Shown: positions 16,176 to 25,737 of the stretch, piece by piece
Numbering within the stretch: the stretch's first letter is position 1
Layout of the letters: each line of letters begins with the position of its first letter
Assembly: GCF_009192765.1 (NCBI RefSeq)
Contig: NZ_VOHQ01000006.1
Location: 266,577-330,576, forward strand
Length of the DNA stretch: 64,000 nucleotides
Direction of reading: 5' to 3'
DNA from: Agriterribacter humi
GTDB taxonomy: Bacteria; Bacteroidota; Bacteroidia; Chitinophagales; Chitinophagaceae
Program-made: the position numbers and the translations under genes
The notes under the pieces: generated by a model
The model's database searches: none
Told to the model about the DNA's origin: nothing
The model's input: the letters and a program-made list of their open reading frames with translations, nothing else

Positions 16176-17153
16176 TTAATTCATTATGATAGTTGCAGCG
16201 CTGATGGCCAGCCCGCTAAAACAACCCGTTACATTTTTACCGTTAATGGTATTCAATAAGGATGCAGGTGTAGACAGCGGACCACTGCTGTTCCTGGCTT
16301 TATTATAACTGTCCCAGAAATTATATACGCTTCTTGGCACGTTAGCCATGTAATAAGTGATGCTGTCGCCTTTCACAAAACCATAGGAGTTGGTAAGGTG
16401 CATGTAGCTGCCATTGTTATTTTCATCCGAGTTGATGATTCTTTTGCTGGTGCCCAGGCTGCCCCAGCCAAAGCTTTTTTGATTATCACTGTGCCGCCAA
16501 TAAAATAGCTGGCAGTTACCGGTAGTATCCGGGTCTTTAAAATGCACCGTAATGCGCCCTTTGTTGCTTCCATCTTCATCGGTATAATGATAATCGGTGC
16601 TCAGGTGCTCTATCGGTATTGGATATAATAAAGGGGTAGAAGCAGTATATGATTCGCCATCCACTTCAATCTCCAGCAAATAATATTTCCCGGAAATACC
16701 CCGCAAGGCCCGGGCCGGGTCGGTTTGCAGTTTGGGGTCTGTATAAATACCATCGCCGATGCCTGCAGGAACGTCGGGAAGCGTCGTTTCTTCTAAAATT
16801 ACAGTAGAGCTCCTGTCCCACACTATAGTATTGTTCTGCATTAAGCTGCCCTCTGATATTTTAACCATTGCATTTTTTACAGGGATACTGGAGATGTCGG
16901 CATTTTCAATGGTTTGGCTTTTGCTGAGAATTACATAGTTGTATGCCGGTATTTCAGTGTTAATGTAGGCTTCTACCACCAATTGCGGTTCGGTGTAGTC
17001 CAGGCCTATATCAAAATTTTTTTCACAGCCCGTAAAGAGCAGCAGTATGCAACCGATAAATATAATATTCAGTGCCGGGTAATAAAACCGTCGTTTTAAC
17101 GTGTTCAGGTTTACAGGTTGGTAAAGTTGTAAAGCCTTCTTTGCATCATTCAT
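16176..17153 (-). CDS. DUF4249 lipoprotein (partner of TonB-dependent receptor)
   Basis: 325 residues. A hydrophobic segment ends in the lipobox LLFTGC (about residue 43), followed by EKNFDIGL and PQLVVEAYINTE, the standard opening of DUF4249. The start ATG is 3 nt after the stop of the TonB receptor, so the pair forms one operon, which is the usual arrangement of DUF4249. It is inferred to sit at the outer membrane and help the receptor; the ligand is unknown. Confidence 0.9.
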   Translation of the reverse strand: MNDAKKALQLYQPVNLNTLKRRFYYPALNIIFIGCILLLFTGCEKNFDIGLDYTEPQLVVEAYINTEIPAYNYVILSKSQTIENADISSIPVKNAMVKISEGSLMQNNTIVWDRSSTVILEETTLPDVPAGIGDGIYTDPKLQTDPARALRGISGKYYLLEIEVDGESYTASTPLLYPIPIEHLSTDYHYTDEDGSNKGRITVHFKDPDTTGNCQLFYWRHSDNQKSFGWGSLGTSKRIINSDENNNGSYMHLTNSYGFVKGDSITYYMANVPRSVYNFWDSYNKARNSSGPLSTPASLLNTINGKNVTGCFSGLAISAATIIMN

Positions 17154-17156
17154 ACC

Positions 17157-19535
17157 TCAAAATTTAAAATTCCATCCAATAGCAGGTGTAATGGGAAAGA
17201 GATACACCATTTTACCCTGCAGGGATTTTTCTGATTGATTGATGTCCATATAAATAAAATAAGGATTCTGCCTGTTGTAAACATTATATACATTGAAATT
17301 CCAACTGCTGCTGAACCGCTTTTTTTTCTTTTGCCCTGGTGTATAGGTGGCGCAAATATCAAGGCGGTGATAGGCAGGTAAGCGATAATTATTGATCTCT
17401 TCATACTGATTCATACTGGTATATGATGCTGTGCGTTGGCTTACGTTAAATCCCACATTATAATTCACTCTTCCTGTAGGCATGGTAAGCGCGTTGCCGG
17501 TGCCGAACACAAAAACGGATGAAAAATTCCACCGCTGGCTTAATGTATAATTTGCCACGATGCTCAGATCATGCGTTCTGTCGTAACGGTAAGGAAATGG
17601 TTTGCCGTTGTTCATTTCCGCATACTTCCTTTGTGTTTTGCTTAATGTATAACCAATCCAGCCTGTTAATTTTCCTTTTTTCTTTTCAGCATACAGCTCT
17701 ATTCCATATGCTTTTCCTTTTCCGAACATCATTTCGCCCTCAATATTCTGGTTGAGCAATAACTGGGCTCCCTGCTTAAATTCTACCTGGTTGTTTAAAT
17801 CTTTATAATAAGCCTCCACATTAAACTGGTACATATTGTTGCGGGTATTTCTGAAGTAACCTATGGAAACCTGTTGGGCGATACCAGGCTCAACAATTTG
17901 TCCGGCTGGTATCCAGATGTCGCTGGGAAAGGTTGCTCCACTGGTTGTGGCCAAATGCAGGTACTGGATGGTTTTGGTATACGAAAGTTTTATATTTGAA
18001 AGAGAAGATATGCTATAATCCAAATTTAAGCGGGGCTCAGGGTATTGGTAATGCGCTATGCTTTCGCCTTTTTTATACAATTCTGTTTCTCCTGTTGGAT
18101 TGCCATCATCATTATAGATTACTCTCTCGGTGGGTCCCACCTGGTTAAAATAACTGTATCTTAAGCCAGTTGCAGCACGAAGGCGTCTGCTTATTCTGAA
18201 GCTTGAGCTTAGATAGACGGCAGCTTCCCTGGCAAACTGATTGTTTATTTTTGTTTTAAATTCCTGGATGCCTTTTGTGATATCGCCTGCGCCCGGTTTA
18301 AACTTGTGCCAGATATATTGAAAACCCCAGTTGAAGTTAAATTTATGGGATGGCGAATAGTTCCAGTCGTTTTTAACCTGGTAATCGTTAACAGCGGAGG
18401 TAAAAATATAATCCGAAAGATCATAGCCGTAATAGCTGTCTAAGTCAAATGCGTTATAGATCATTGAAACAGATTGCTTCAGCTTTCCGTGCAGCATTTG
18501 TTGTTTCCAGGTGACCCCGGCAATGGTATTTCCCCAGTTGGCATCGAATAAGTTGTTTTTATCGTTGGTGTATGAAAATTTGTCTTTCCCGTTGTAAAAA
18601 GTAAACAGCAGTTTATTGTTGTTGTTTATTTCATAATCAGCTCTCGCATTTATATCATAGAAATAGTATCCGTTATTGCCGATTCTTTTCTTTGCAAAGA
18701 CTTTTGCCACCTGGTCAATATACGTTCTGCGGCCGCTTATGATGAAAGAAGCTTTGTTTTTAACCAATGGCCCCTCTATTGAAAGTTTGGACGAAATTAA
18801 ACCGATGCCGCCGCTGATTTTCAGTGAATCTTTATCGCCCTCCCTGGTATCAATTGATATTACGCTGCTTAACCTGCCTCCATAAGCTGCATTCATATCG
18901 CCTTTTTTAACGCTTACACTTTTTATGGCTTCACCGTTAAATACGCTGAAAAAACCTAAAAGATGATTCGGATTGTAAACAGGAATATCATCTAAAAGAA
19001 TCAGGTTCTGATCGGGTCCCCCACCTCGTACATATATGCCTGAGCCCGCTTCTCCCCCGCTTTTTATACCGGGCAACAGGGTAATTGTTTTTAACGGATC
19101 TGTTTCACCCAGAATTACAGGCAGTTTTTTTAACTGATCAATACCTAAAGAATAGAAACTCATTTCATTTTTGCTGTTGTTTTTTCCTGCGGTAACAACA
19201 ACATTGCTGAGTTCGTTTTCCTTTTGAATAAGCACCAGGTTAATGGTAGTATCGGAAAGCAGGGTGATGTTCAGCAAGCGGCTGTAATATCCTACTGCAC
19301 TGGCTTCTACCAGGTGATTTCCCTTTGCACAAACCTGCAACAATTTTCCGGTTGAATCGGCGAGCATACGATACCCGTCTATCTCAACAGTAGCATTGCT
19401 TACGGGAGTTTGTATGTTGTTTAAGATATGAATGCTTACACTAACGGTTTGGGCATTAGCAGTGTAAATGCACTGCAACAAACAAAGCAGTAGGAGACCT
19501 TTTACAAAACAATATGTTGTTCTGAGATTGCGCAT
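17157..19535 (-). CDS. TonB-dependent receptor with carboxypeptidase-regulatory-like N-domain
   Basis: 792 residues from the ATG at 19535; a start 36 nt upstream is possible but puts extra residues before the signal peptide (FVKGLLLLCLLQCIYTANAQ). Order: regulatory-like beta domain (about 30-110), plug domain with LPVILGETDPLKTITLLPG and YVRGGGPDQNLILLDD, then a 22-strand-type barrel ending in the aromatic-terminated GWNFKF. Imports an unknown ligand through the outer membrane. A hairpin (ACAACC/GGTTGT, 19568-19584) lies in its 5' leader. Confidence 0.93.
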   Translation of the reverse strand: MRNLRTTYCFVKGLLLLCLLQCIYTANAQTVSVSIHILNNIQTPVSNATVEIDGYRMLADSTGKLLQVCAKGNHLVEASAVGYYSRLLNITLLSDTTINLVLIQKENELSNVVVTAGKNNSKNEMSFYSLGIDQLKKLPVILGETDPLKTITLLPGIKSGGEAGSGIYVRGGGPDQNLILLDDIPVYNPNHLLGFFSVFNGEAIKSVSVKKGDMNAAYGGRLSSVISIDTREGDKDSLKISGGIGLISSKLSIEGPLVKNKASFIISGRRTYIDQVAKVFAKKRIGNNGYYFYDINARADYEINNNNKLLFTFYNGKDKFSYTNDKNNLFDANWGNTIAGVTWKQQMLHGKLKQSVSMIYNAFDLDSYYGYDLSDYIFTSAVNDYQVKNDWNYSPSHKFNFNWGFQYIWHKFKPGAGDITKGIQEFKTKINNQFAREAAVYLSSSFRISRRLRAATGLRYSYFNQVGPTERVIYNDDGNPTGETELYKKGESIAHYQYPEPRLNLDYSISSLSNIKLSYTKTIQYLHLATTSGATFPSDIWIPAGQIVEPGIAQQVSIGYFRNTRNNMYQFNVEAYYKDLNNQVEFKQGAQLLLNQNIEGEMMFGKGKAYGIELYAEKKKGKLTGWIGYTLSKTQRKYAEMNNGKPFPYRYDRTHDLSIVANYTLSQRWNFSSVFVFGTGNALTMPTGRVNYNVGFNVSQRTASYTSMNQYEEINNYRLPAYHRLDICATYTPGQKKKKRFSSSWNFNVYNVYNRQNPYFIYMDINQSEKSLQGKMVYLFPITPAIGWNFKF

Positions 19536-19990
19536 GCCAGTATTCACTTTTAAAATGGTACGAATGGACAACCTTTATGGTTGTGCCAGAGTTTTCGGCA
19601 TGGCTTTTCACACGGATCGGGTGTTTCATGAAGTTGAAAGAACGGACTACAAGGTATTTATTTTAGCTAATTATTGTGTAAACCTGTATCTTTTTTTCGG
19701 CTGTTTGTGCCCATATTGAAGTATTAATGCTGCTGTAAAGTGTAAGGGGGTGATCCACAAACTATTAAGGGGAAACACGTAGCGTTGACAAATGATACTT
19801 TTTTACCGAATCAATGAAAATGGTTCTTTAAAAGCCGCTTTTTTGCCAAAATAAAACCTGGGGGTGGGCTATTGGGCGATCATTCTTTGTTTTACTTGTT
19901 TTGATAAACCCGATGCGGGTACATCATTAATTAGGGGAACCATTTGTGGTTGATACAATGATCCGGCATTTCCCGCTAACCCTTATTTTA
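19536..19990. other. intergenic region between the TonB receptor and hisIE
   Basis: About 455 nt with no supported gene. It holds a 6-bp hairpin at 19568-19584 in the receptor leader and a small ACCCG-ATG-CGGGT hairpin at 19908-19920 without a usable T-run. Promoters for the two divergent genes must lie here, but only a -7 box for hisIE, just beyond the right end, is readable. Confidence 0.5.
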
Positions 19991-19998
19991 TATCTTTG
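19991..19998 (+). promoter_or_regulatory. -7 promoter box for hisIE
   Basis: TATCTTTG matches the Bacteroidota TAnnTTTG consensus exactly and lies 11 nt before the hisIE ATG at 20009. A good -33 element is not seen at the usual spacing. Confidence 0.55.
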
Positions 19999-20008
19999 CC
20001 GCTCAATT

Positions 20009-20611
20009 ATGAACATGAATATTGATTTTAAAAAATACAGCGATGGATTAGTGCCGGCTGTAGTACAGGATAATGATACACAAAAAGTGCTGATGCTGGG
20101 TTTTATGAATGATGAGGCTTTACAAAAAACCATGAAGGAGGGAAAAGTTACTTTTTATAGCAGGAGTAAAAAAAGGTTATGGACCAAGGGAGAAGAAAGC
20201 GGGAATTTCCTGGAATTAAGATCTGTTGCCGCCGATTGTGATCATGATACTTTGCTGATCAAAGCCCATCCCCTGGGACCGGTATGTCATACGGGAGCAG
20301 ATACCTGCTGGTCAGAAAAAAATCACAACGAAAACTTTTTACAATACCTGGAAGATATTATTGAACTGCGGAAAAAAACTTCACCTGAAACTTCATACGT
20401 GGCATCATTGTTTTCCAAAGGCATTAATAAAATTGCCCAGAAAGTAGGTGAAGAAGCGGTTGAAACGGTAATTGAAGCCAAAGATGATAACGATGCGTTA
20501 TTCCTTAATGAGGCAGCCGATCTCCTGTTTCATTATCTCATTCTTTTAAACGCAAAAGGATACCGCTTAAAAGATGTTACCCGCCTACTGCAGGAACGGC
20601 ATTCGAAATAA
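20009..20611 (+). CDS. hisIE: bifunctional phosphoribosyl-AMP cyclohydrolase / phosphoribosyl-ATP pyrophosphatase
   Basis: 200 residues from the ATG at 20009 (a second ATG at 20015 is also possible; the upstream in-frame sequence contains the promoter). HisI domain: LMLGFMN, FYSRSKKRLWTKGE and the metal-binding CDHDTLL...CHTGADTCW. HisE domain from about residue 110: SLFSKGINKIAQKVGEEAVE and EAADLLFHYLILL. Carries out steps 2 and 3 of histidine synthesis. Apart from hisHAF no other his gene is in the window, so hisG, D, C and B are elsewhere. Confidence 0.96.
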   Translation: MNMNIDFKKYSDGLVPAVVQDNDTQKVLMLGFMNDEALQKTMKEGKVTFYSRSKKRLWTKGEESGNFLELRSVAADCDHDTLLIKAHPLGPVCHTGADTCWSEKNHNENFLQYLEDIIELRKKTSPETSYVASLFSKGINKIAQKVGEEAVETVIEAKDDNDALFLNEAADLLFHYLILLNAKGYRLKDVTRLLQERHSK

Positions 20612-20640
20612 GAGAAAATTTTAACTGCTTCCTGATGGTT

Positions 20641-20690
20641 GGGGGAAAGGTGTAAGGTGTAAGGTATGAGGTGTAGGGGGTAAGGCAAAA
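20641..20690. repeat. purine-rich short tandem repeats
   Basis: Repeats of the unit AGGTGTA/AGGTATG (AAGGTGTAAGGTGTAAGGTA). Non-coding, in the gap after hisIE; the same unit recurs at 32250-32285 and 34590-34605. Confidence 0.6.
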
Positions 20691-20823
20691 GAAGAGTGCT
20701 ACGTTTACTATTTTTAGAATAAAATATGACACATGTCTGCTAACGGGCAATGCTATCCACCTGCGCCAGTTTGGAGGTTAAGCCGATAATCCAACATATT
20801 ATCTGCAACCAATTGAATTCAGC

Positions 20824-21078
20824 ATGACGAATAGTTTTTGTAACTCAAATATTTTTCCTCATAGCTTTAACAGCAGGCGCTCATTTGATCTGGCAATGCG
20901 GGAATCTGTTGTAGATAAATTCAATAGTAAAAAGCCACAGCAAAAAATGCAACTGATTCCTGTTGGACAGGCTTTGAATGGTGAACCATTAGTTACCGTC
21001 AGCGAAGAAACGGCGATCAGGCTGAAAACCATTGCGTGGGAGTCTGTTAAAAAATATAAAGCAAAGTGCAAGCCTTAG
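20824..21078 (+). CDS. small hypothetical protein, possibly a decayed hydrolase C-terminus
   Basis: 84 codons. I do not recognise it with confidence. SFDLAMRESVVDKFN, LIPVGQALNG and VSEETAIRLKTIAWESVKKY recall C-terminal parts of secreted SGNH-type hydrolases, but there is no signal peptide, no catalytic block and no clear domain start. It may be a remnant. It precedes the beta-helix gene by 89 nt in the same direction. Confidence 0.35.
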   Translation: MTNSFCNSNIFPHSFNSRRSFDLAMRESVVDKFNSKKPQQKMQLIPVGQALNGEPLVTVSEETAIRLKTIAWESVKKYKAKCKP

Positions 21079-21167
21079 TAATATTCTTAAAACAGAATGG
21101 TGCAGATAAATCTCCGGAATTTGATTGTATGGGATGCATAAAATTTGAAAACGGTAAAATAAGTTAA

Positions 21168-22676
21168 GTGAAAAAGCGAACAGCTATATTTAAATCTCTT
21201 TTGCCATTATTATTGTTTAGTGGAAACGCAGGAGCGTTCAGGTCTGATTTTCAGGAAAAAATAAAAGATCCGCAACAGGAAATCTTTGTTTCTCCTGCAG
21301 GAAAAGATTCGGACCCGGGTACGCTAAAAAAGCCATTGCGTACCATTCAAAAGGCAATAAACAAAGCCACTGCCGGAAAAACAGTTACATTGCTTGCAGG
21401 CGAATACAGCCTTAATGCCCCGGTTACCTTGTCAGCAAAAGGCACTCCCAACGGATGGATAACCCTGCGCGGAGCAAAAGGTGCTAAAGTAATCCTTGAT
21501 GGAATAAAAATAAATATTCCTGATTCCGGAATGTATCCAGGGAATAATGGATTAATACAAGTTCAGGATGCCGGATACATTCGCATTCAGAATATTCATG
21601 TGCGCAATTCGCATCGCGCCGGAATCAATATTCAGGAAAGCAAATATGTGGATGTTGTAAACTGTATTTCCGAGAACAGCCTTTCACCGGGTATTGCTGC
21701 CTGGCAACGTTGTGAATATATCCGGGTTTTAGGAAATACGGTTATTAATGCCAATGATATGAAAATGAGCTGGACGCCCTATAAAGGACATGAAGCGCCA
21801 CACGAGGCTATCAGCATGGCCGGAGCCCATCATTTTGAGGTTGCATGGAATCATGTTTACAACTGTCAAAAGGAAGGTATAGATGTTAAAGAAACCGCTG
21901 CATATGGCATTGTTCATCACAATTATGTTCATCATCTCAAAAGGCAGGGATTGTATATAGATGGATGGTTTGGACAATTAGAGGAAATTGAGATGTATGA
22001 TAACGTTGTGCATGACTGCGAATCGGGCATTGCTATTTCATCAGAAGAAGGACCCAATACTAAAAATATAAAGATCCATCACAACCTGGTATATAATAAC
22101 AGGGCCTCGGGTTTGTTTTTTTCAAGATGGGGCGCTGATAATCCACGTGAAAATGTAGCGATTTACAACAATACATTTTATAGAAATGGCTGGGGGGTTA
22201 ATTTTTCCGGCGATCCTCAATACTGGCTCAGCGGTGGGGGTTATTTGTATTCAACAAACCTTAAAAATGTTAGCATCATAAACAACATTTTCGCTCATAA
22301 TTTCCCATTCGAAATTGGACACACGTCACGTTTGGCAGGAAACTGGATTGCAGAAAAGAATATTAATATCAGTAATAATCTTATTCAGGATATAAACAAA
22401 TTTAGTTATCCTATGTACCTGAAAACATGGTTAAAGGATAGTGTATATGCAATGACCGGGACACATGCAATTTTAGACGATCCTCAATTTGCTGATCCGG
22501 AAAATGGCGATTTCAGGCTTAAAGCAAATTCACCCGCGGCACATGCAGGATATGCTTACCCGGCAAAGAATCCAACTGACTATTTAGGAGTTTTTCCTCC
22601 CGGTATTGGCAGGGATAATTTTTGGTGGACAGGTAAATTTCCTCCGGAGATTGATATAGAAAACTATGGAAAATAA
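21168..22676 (+). CDS. secreted right-handed parallel beta-helix protein (pectate-lyase-like)
   Basis: 502 residues starting with GTG; no ATG gives the signal peptide (SLLPLLLFSGNAGAF). The opening IFVSPAGKDSDPGTLKKPLRTIQKAI is the DUF1565-type start of parallel beta-helix carbohydrate-active proteins. It is followed by many rungs of the form VWNHVYNCQKEGIDVKETA and NNTFYRNGWGVNFSG. Likely binds or cleaves polysaccharide outside the cell. Catalytic residues cannot be assigned. No polysaccharide utilisation SusCD pair is next to it. Confidence 0.85.
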   Translation: MKKRTAIFKSLLPLLLFSGNAGAFRSDFQEKIKDPQQEIFVSPAGKDSDPGTLKKPLRTIQKAINKATAGKTVTLLAGEYSLNAPVTLSAKGTPNGWITLRGAKGAKVILDGIKINIPDSGMYPGNNGLIQVQDAGYIRIQNIHVRNSHRAGINIQESKYVDVVNCISENSLSPGIAAWQRCEYIRVLGNTVINANDMKMSWTPYKGHEAPHEAISMAGAHHFEVAWNHVYNCQKEGIDVKETAAYGIVHHNYVHHLKRQGLYIDGWFGQLEEIEMYDNVVHDCESGIAISSEEGPNTKNIKIHHNLVYNNRASGLFFSRWGADNPRENVAIYNNTFYRNGWGVNFSGDPQYWLSGGGYLYSTNLKNVSIINNIFAHNFPFEIGHTSRLAGNWIAEKNINISNNLIQDINKFSYPMYLKTWLKDSVYAMTGTHAILDDPQFADPENGDFRLKANSPAAHAGYAYPAKNPTDYLGVFPPGIGRDNFWWTGKFPPEIDIENYGK

Positions 22677-22777
22677 ACGATCTGTTTAAACAATCCGGAT
22701 CTTGGTTACCTTGCTTAGCTCGTTAACCGGTAGCTTAGGTGAGTTTAAATGCTACTAACGGATATTAAAATAAAGAT

Positions 22778-22873
22778 ATGAATAATAAGATGTTGGTTCT
22801 GATTGTAACAGTAGCTTTGTTTTCTTGCATGATTAAAATGAACAAATTTGTTTTTACCGTAACTCAATGCTGA
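22778..22873 (+). CDS. 31-residue ORF with a lipoprotein signal, probable remnant
   Basis: MNNKMLVLIVTVALFSC followed by 14 residues and a stop. The first 17 residues form a complete lipoprotein signal with lipobox ALFSC, but almost nothing follows. Either a very small lipoprotein or the 5' end of a deleted gene. The rest of the 326-nt gap (22677-23002) holds only a CT-rich repeat block near 22930-23005 (ACTTTTCACCTCTCACC). Confidence 0.35.
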   Translation: MNNKMLVLIVTVALFSCMIKMNKFVFTVTQC

Positions 22874-23002
22874 TATCTGACAGCCAACTTCCCGGGTTTA
22901 ATATTTAAAAAGAAAGGTGAAAGATTTCCGGAAGATTGATTATTCAATCGCTCCGCCTTACCTTTCACCTCTGACTTCTCACTTTTCACCTCTCACCATT
23001 CA

Positions 23003-23524
23003 CTACATCACCGTAAAATCAGTTTCGGTATCACCCCATAATAAACTCACTTTCCCGCTTTCATCCACATTAATGGTAAATTTTTCTGCAAAAGCCGGGG
23101 CTTTAGCAGGTTTAACTTTTACCCTTAAAGCGTCCTTGCTTTCATCATATTTAAAAGCGCCCCATTGTTCCCATGTTTTATTGAATATAATTGTCCATTC
23201 ATCATCACCTGCAATGGTAAACAAACCATATTTGCCTGCGGGTAAGTCCTGTCCTTCAACTTTTATGTCTTTATCTGTTTCAAAAACAGTGGCCTTATTG
23301 GCTCCTGTACGCCATACCTTGCCCGGCAGCGGTTCAAGATCCTTACCAATGGTTCTGCCTTTTACAGATGGCTGGCTGTAATCAATTTTAATGGTAGCGC
23401 CGCTTGTTATTTTTGCCGAAGCAGTAGCGGGAGGACTGGCCGGAGCTTTATTATCCTGTGCGAAAGCCGTACCTGTTGTTAGCAGCAAAACTGCTATTGC
23501 CGGAAATAGGAATAATCTTTTCAT
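23003..23524 (-). CDS. DUF2911 periplasmic protein
   Basis: 173 residues with a signal peptide (FLFPAIAVLLLTTGTAFAQ). The DUF2911 signatures are visible: IKIDYSQPSVKGRTIG, VWRTGANKATVFET, LPAGKYGLFTI and WTIIFNKTWEQWGAFKY. The family is common in Bacteroidota and has no known biochemical function. It is a single gene, convergent with the beta-helix gene's direction, and its promoter must lie in the 50 nt before it. Confidence 0.93.
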   Translation of the reverse strand: MKRLFLFPAIAVLLLTTGTAFAQDNKAPASPPATASAKITSGATIKIDYSQPSVKGRTIGKDLEPLPGKVWRTGANKATVFETDKDIKVEGQDLPAGKYGLFTIAGDDEWTIIFNKTWEQWGAFKYDESKDALRVKVKPAKAPAFAEKFTINVDESGKVSLLWGDTETDFTVM

Positions 23525-23574
23525 ATTGTTGTAGTTTTTAATACTAAATTATCTCAATATTCATGCCATCAGTA

Positions 23575-24300
23575 CTATCCCAGTTGTCGCTTGTACAATT
23601 GAATTACATTCTCCAATCCCAGGTAAAGCGCATCGCATATTAAAGCATGGCCTATGGAAACCTCGTTTATCCAGGGAATTTGTTGCTTAAAGTAACTGAG
23701 ATTATGCATGTCAAGGTCGTGCCCTGCGTTTATACCCAATCCCAGTTCTTTAGCGCGTTGGGCTGCAGACAAGTAAGGGGCAACAGCACCTTCTTTATCT
23801 GTAAGATAATTTTTTGCATATCCCTCCGTATACAATTCTATCCTGTTGGTTCCCGTTGCGGCGGCTCCCTCCACCATTTCAATAACAGGATCAACAAATA
23901 GGGATACCCGGATGCCGGCTTGCTGAAAAACCCGGATCATCTCTGTTAAATAATCTTTATGCTTTATCGTATCCCATCCGTGGTCGCTGGTAATTTGTCC
24001 CAGGTCATCGGGTACCAATGTTACCTGGTGGGGTTTGGTTTCCAGCACAAGGTCAACAAATTTCCTCTCCCTGCAATTCCCTTCAATATTGAATTCTGTG
24101 CTGATTATCTTTTTTATTTCCCTTACATCGCTGTAGCGGATATGTCTTTCATCGGGCCTGGGATGTACCGTTATGCCATCGGCGCCAAAGCGTTCTATGT
24201 CTCTTGCTGCTTTTAGTACATCCGGGTTATTGCCGCCACGGCTGTTTCGCAGTGTGGCGATTTTATTTATGTTTACCGAAAGTTTAGTGGTATGATGCAT
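23575..24300 (-). CDS. pdxJ: pyridoxine 5'-phosphate synthase
   Basis: 241 residues from the ATG at 24300; the 26-residue upstream extension is not family-like. Forms pyridoxine phosphate from 1-deoxyxylulose 5-phosphate and 3-amino-2-oxopropyl phosphate. LSVNINKIATLRNSRGG, ITVHPRPDERHI, FNIEGN, VTLVPDD and GLGINAGHDLDM are diagnostic. It is divergent from the DUF5690-phnW pair; PhnW is PLP-dependent, so the link may be functional or chance. Confidence 0.96.
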   Translation of the reverse strand: MHHTTKLSVNINKIATLRNSRGGNNPDVLKAARDIERFGADGITVHPRPDERHIRYSDVREIKKIISTEFNIEGNCRERKFVDLVLETKPHQVTLVPDDLGQITSDHGWDTIKHKDYLTEMIRVFQQAGIRVSLFVDPVIEMVEGAAATGTNRIELYTEGYAKNYLTDKEGAVAPYLSAAQRAKELGLGINAGHDLDMHNLSYFKQQIPWINEVSIGHALICDALYLGLENVIQLYKRQLG

Positions 24301-24360
24301 ATCCAAAATTAAAGCCTTATTTAGTATTATTTTACAGGCTGTATCCCGGTTTTCAATATA

Positions 24361-24381
24361 TTTACAAAGGCTAAACAAAAG
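24361..24381 (-). promoter_or_regulatory. promoter-like box upstream of pdxJ, shared with 3061-3081
   Basis: Minus strand CTTTTG and TTTAGCCTTTG, 61 nt before the pdxJ ATG, 19 of 21 bases identical to the block before the phosphodiesterase gene. It is also within 20 nt of the divergent DUF5690 start. Confidence 0.35.
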
Positions 24382-24399
24382 TTTACTAAAAATCTACTG

Positions 24400-25710
24400 A
24401 TGCAATCAATCAAACAACTGCTCACAGGTTCCAAAGCGTTTTTTATTGTGTGGTGTATGGTGGCGGCCTTTGGTACCTATTTTTGCATGTATGCTTTCAG
24501 GAAGCCCTTTAATGCCGGAACCTATGAGGGGTTGTCTTTATGGGGGATAAACTATAAGGTGGTACTTATTATTGCGCAGGTGTTTGGTTATATGATTTCC
24601 AAATTCATTGGAATAAAAGTAATATCGGAGTTAAAAGCCGCAAGCCGTACACAACTGATCATTGGATTAATCCTTTTTGCTGAAATAGCACTGTTGTTTT
24701 TTGGCTGGGTACCTCATCCCTACAATTTTGTTTTTTTATTCATGAACGGGCTTCCGCTGGGAATGATTTGGGGCATTGTATTCAGCTATCTCGAAGGTAG
24801 AAGATTTACAGAAGTGCTGGCTATCGGCCTTAGTGTAAGCCTGATCGTTTCATCGGGCATGTTAAAAACCATTTATTTTGACGTACGCGAATGGTTACCT
24901 GCCGTAGGAGAGTTCTGGATGCCTTTTGTAATGGGCTTATTGTTTCTGCCTTTGTTCCTTTTGTTTGTATGGATGTTGTCTGTTATTCCTGCTCCTTCAA
25001 AGGAAGATATGGCTTTGCGGGCCCCGCGGCTGCCAATGACCAATACAGACAAACGAATAGTATTCCGGCGCTATGGATGGGGTTTGGTATCCTTTATTAT
25101 ACTCTATACTTTTTTGGCAACCCTGCGCGATTTCAGGGATAATTTTACAGTTGAAATATGGAATGAAGTAGACCCGGGCTGGGATAAAAATGTATTTACC
25201 CAAACAGAGGCCATTACCAGTATAATAGTACTGGCGGTTATAGGAAGTCTGTCTGCTATTAAGAACAACTTTAAAGGATTTTGGGCGGTGAACGGCATTA
25301 TAGGCGCTGGGTTTATCATAACGGGAATAGCTACCTTCCTGTTTCAAAAGCATATTCTTTCCCCTTTCTGGTGGATGCTGTTATTGGGCACAGGCCTTTT
25401 TCTCGCTTACATGCCCATGCAAATTGCATTGTTTGAACGCATGATCGCTCATTTCCGCATTAAGGCCAATGCAGGTTTTTTTGTATATATGTGCGATTCT
25501 ATCGGCTATCTCGGGAGTGTTGTGCTGATGCTGTATAAAGAGTTTTTTATGAAAGAAATGAACTGGTCGGTAGTACTCATGAAGTTTACCTATCTCCAGG
25601 CTGTGATATCTCTTTTATTGCTGGCAATGGCATGTATATTTTTTTACAGATCTGCCGTTCGTGCAAAGAAAAGTGATTCACCGGTTGCAGCCGGATTTCA
25701 AAATGCATAA
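24400..25710 (+). CDS. DUF5690 membrane protein, MFS-like; candidate phosphonate transporter
   Basis: 436 residues with about twelve hydrophobic segments in two halves split by a charged loop near residue 200. FGTYFCMYAFRKPFNAGTYE at the N-terminus resembles the organophosphate:phosphate antiporter branch of the major facilitator superfamily. It starts an operon with phnW 27 nt downstream. From that context I infer uptake of 2-aminoethylphosphonate or a related organophosphonate; the family itself is annotated only as DUF5690. Confidence 0.8.
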   Translation: MQSIKQLLTGSKAFFIVWCMVAAFGTYFCMYAFRKPFNAGTYEGLSLWGINYKVVLIIAQVFGYMISKFIGIKVISELKAASRTQLIIGLILFAEIALLFFGWVPHPYNFVFLFMNGLPLGMIWGIVFSYLEGRRFTEVLAIGLSVSLIVSSGMLKTIYFDVREWLPAVGEFWMPFVMGLLFLPLFLLFVWMLSVIPAPSKEDMALRAPRLPMTNTDKRIVFRRYGWGLVSFIILYTFLATLRDFRDNFTVEIWNEVDPGWDKNVFTQTEAITSIIVLAVIGSLSAIKNNFKGFWAVNGIIGAGFIITGIATFLFQKHILSPFWWMLLLGTGLFLAYMPMQIALFERMIAHFRIKANAGFFVYMCDSIGYLGSVVLMLYKEFFMKEMNWSVVLMKFTYLQAVISLLLLAMACIFFYRSAVRAKKSDSPVAAGFQNA

Positions 25711-25737
25711 ACACATCACTATTAATATTTATAATGT

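Noticed and set aside
19908..19920. ACCCG/CGGGT hairpin as a terminator
   Set aside because: Stem of 5 bp with no T-run in either direction close enough to terminate.
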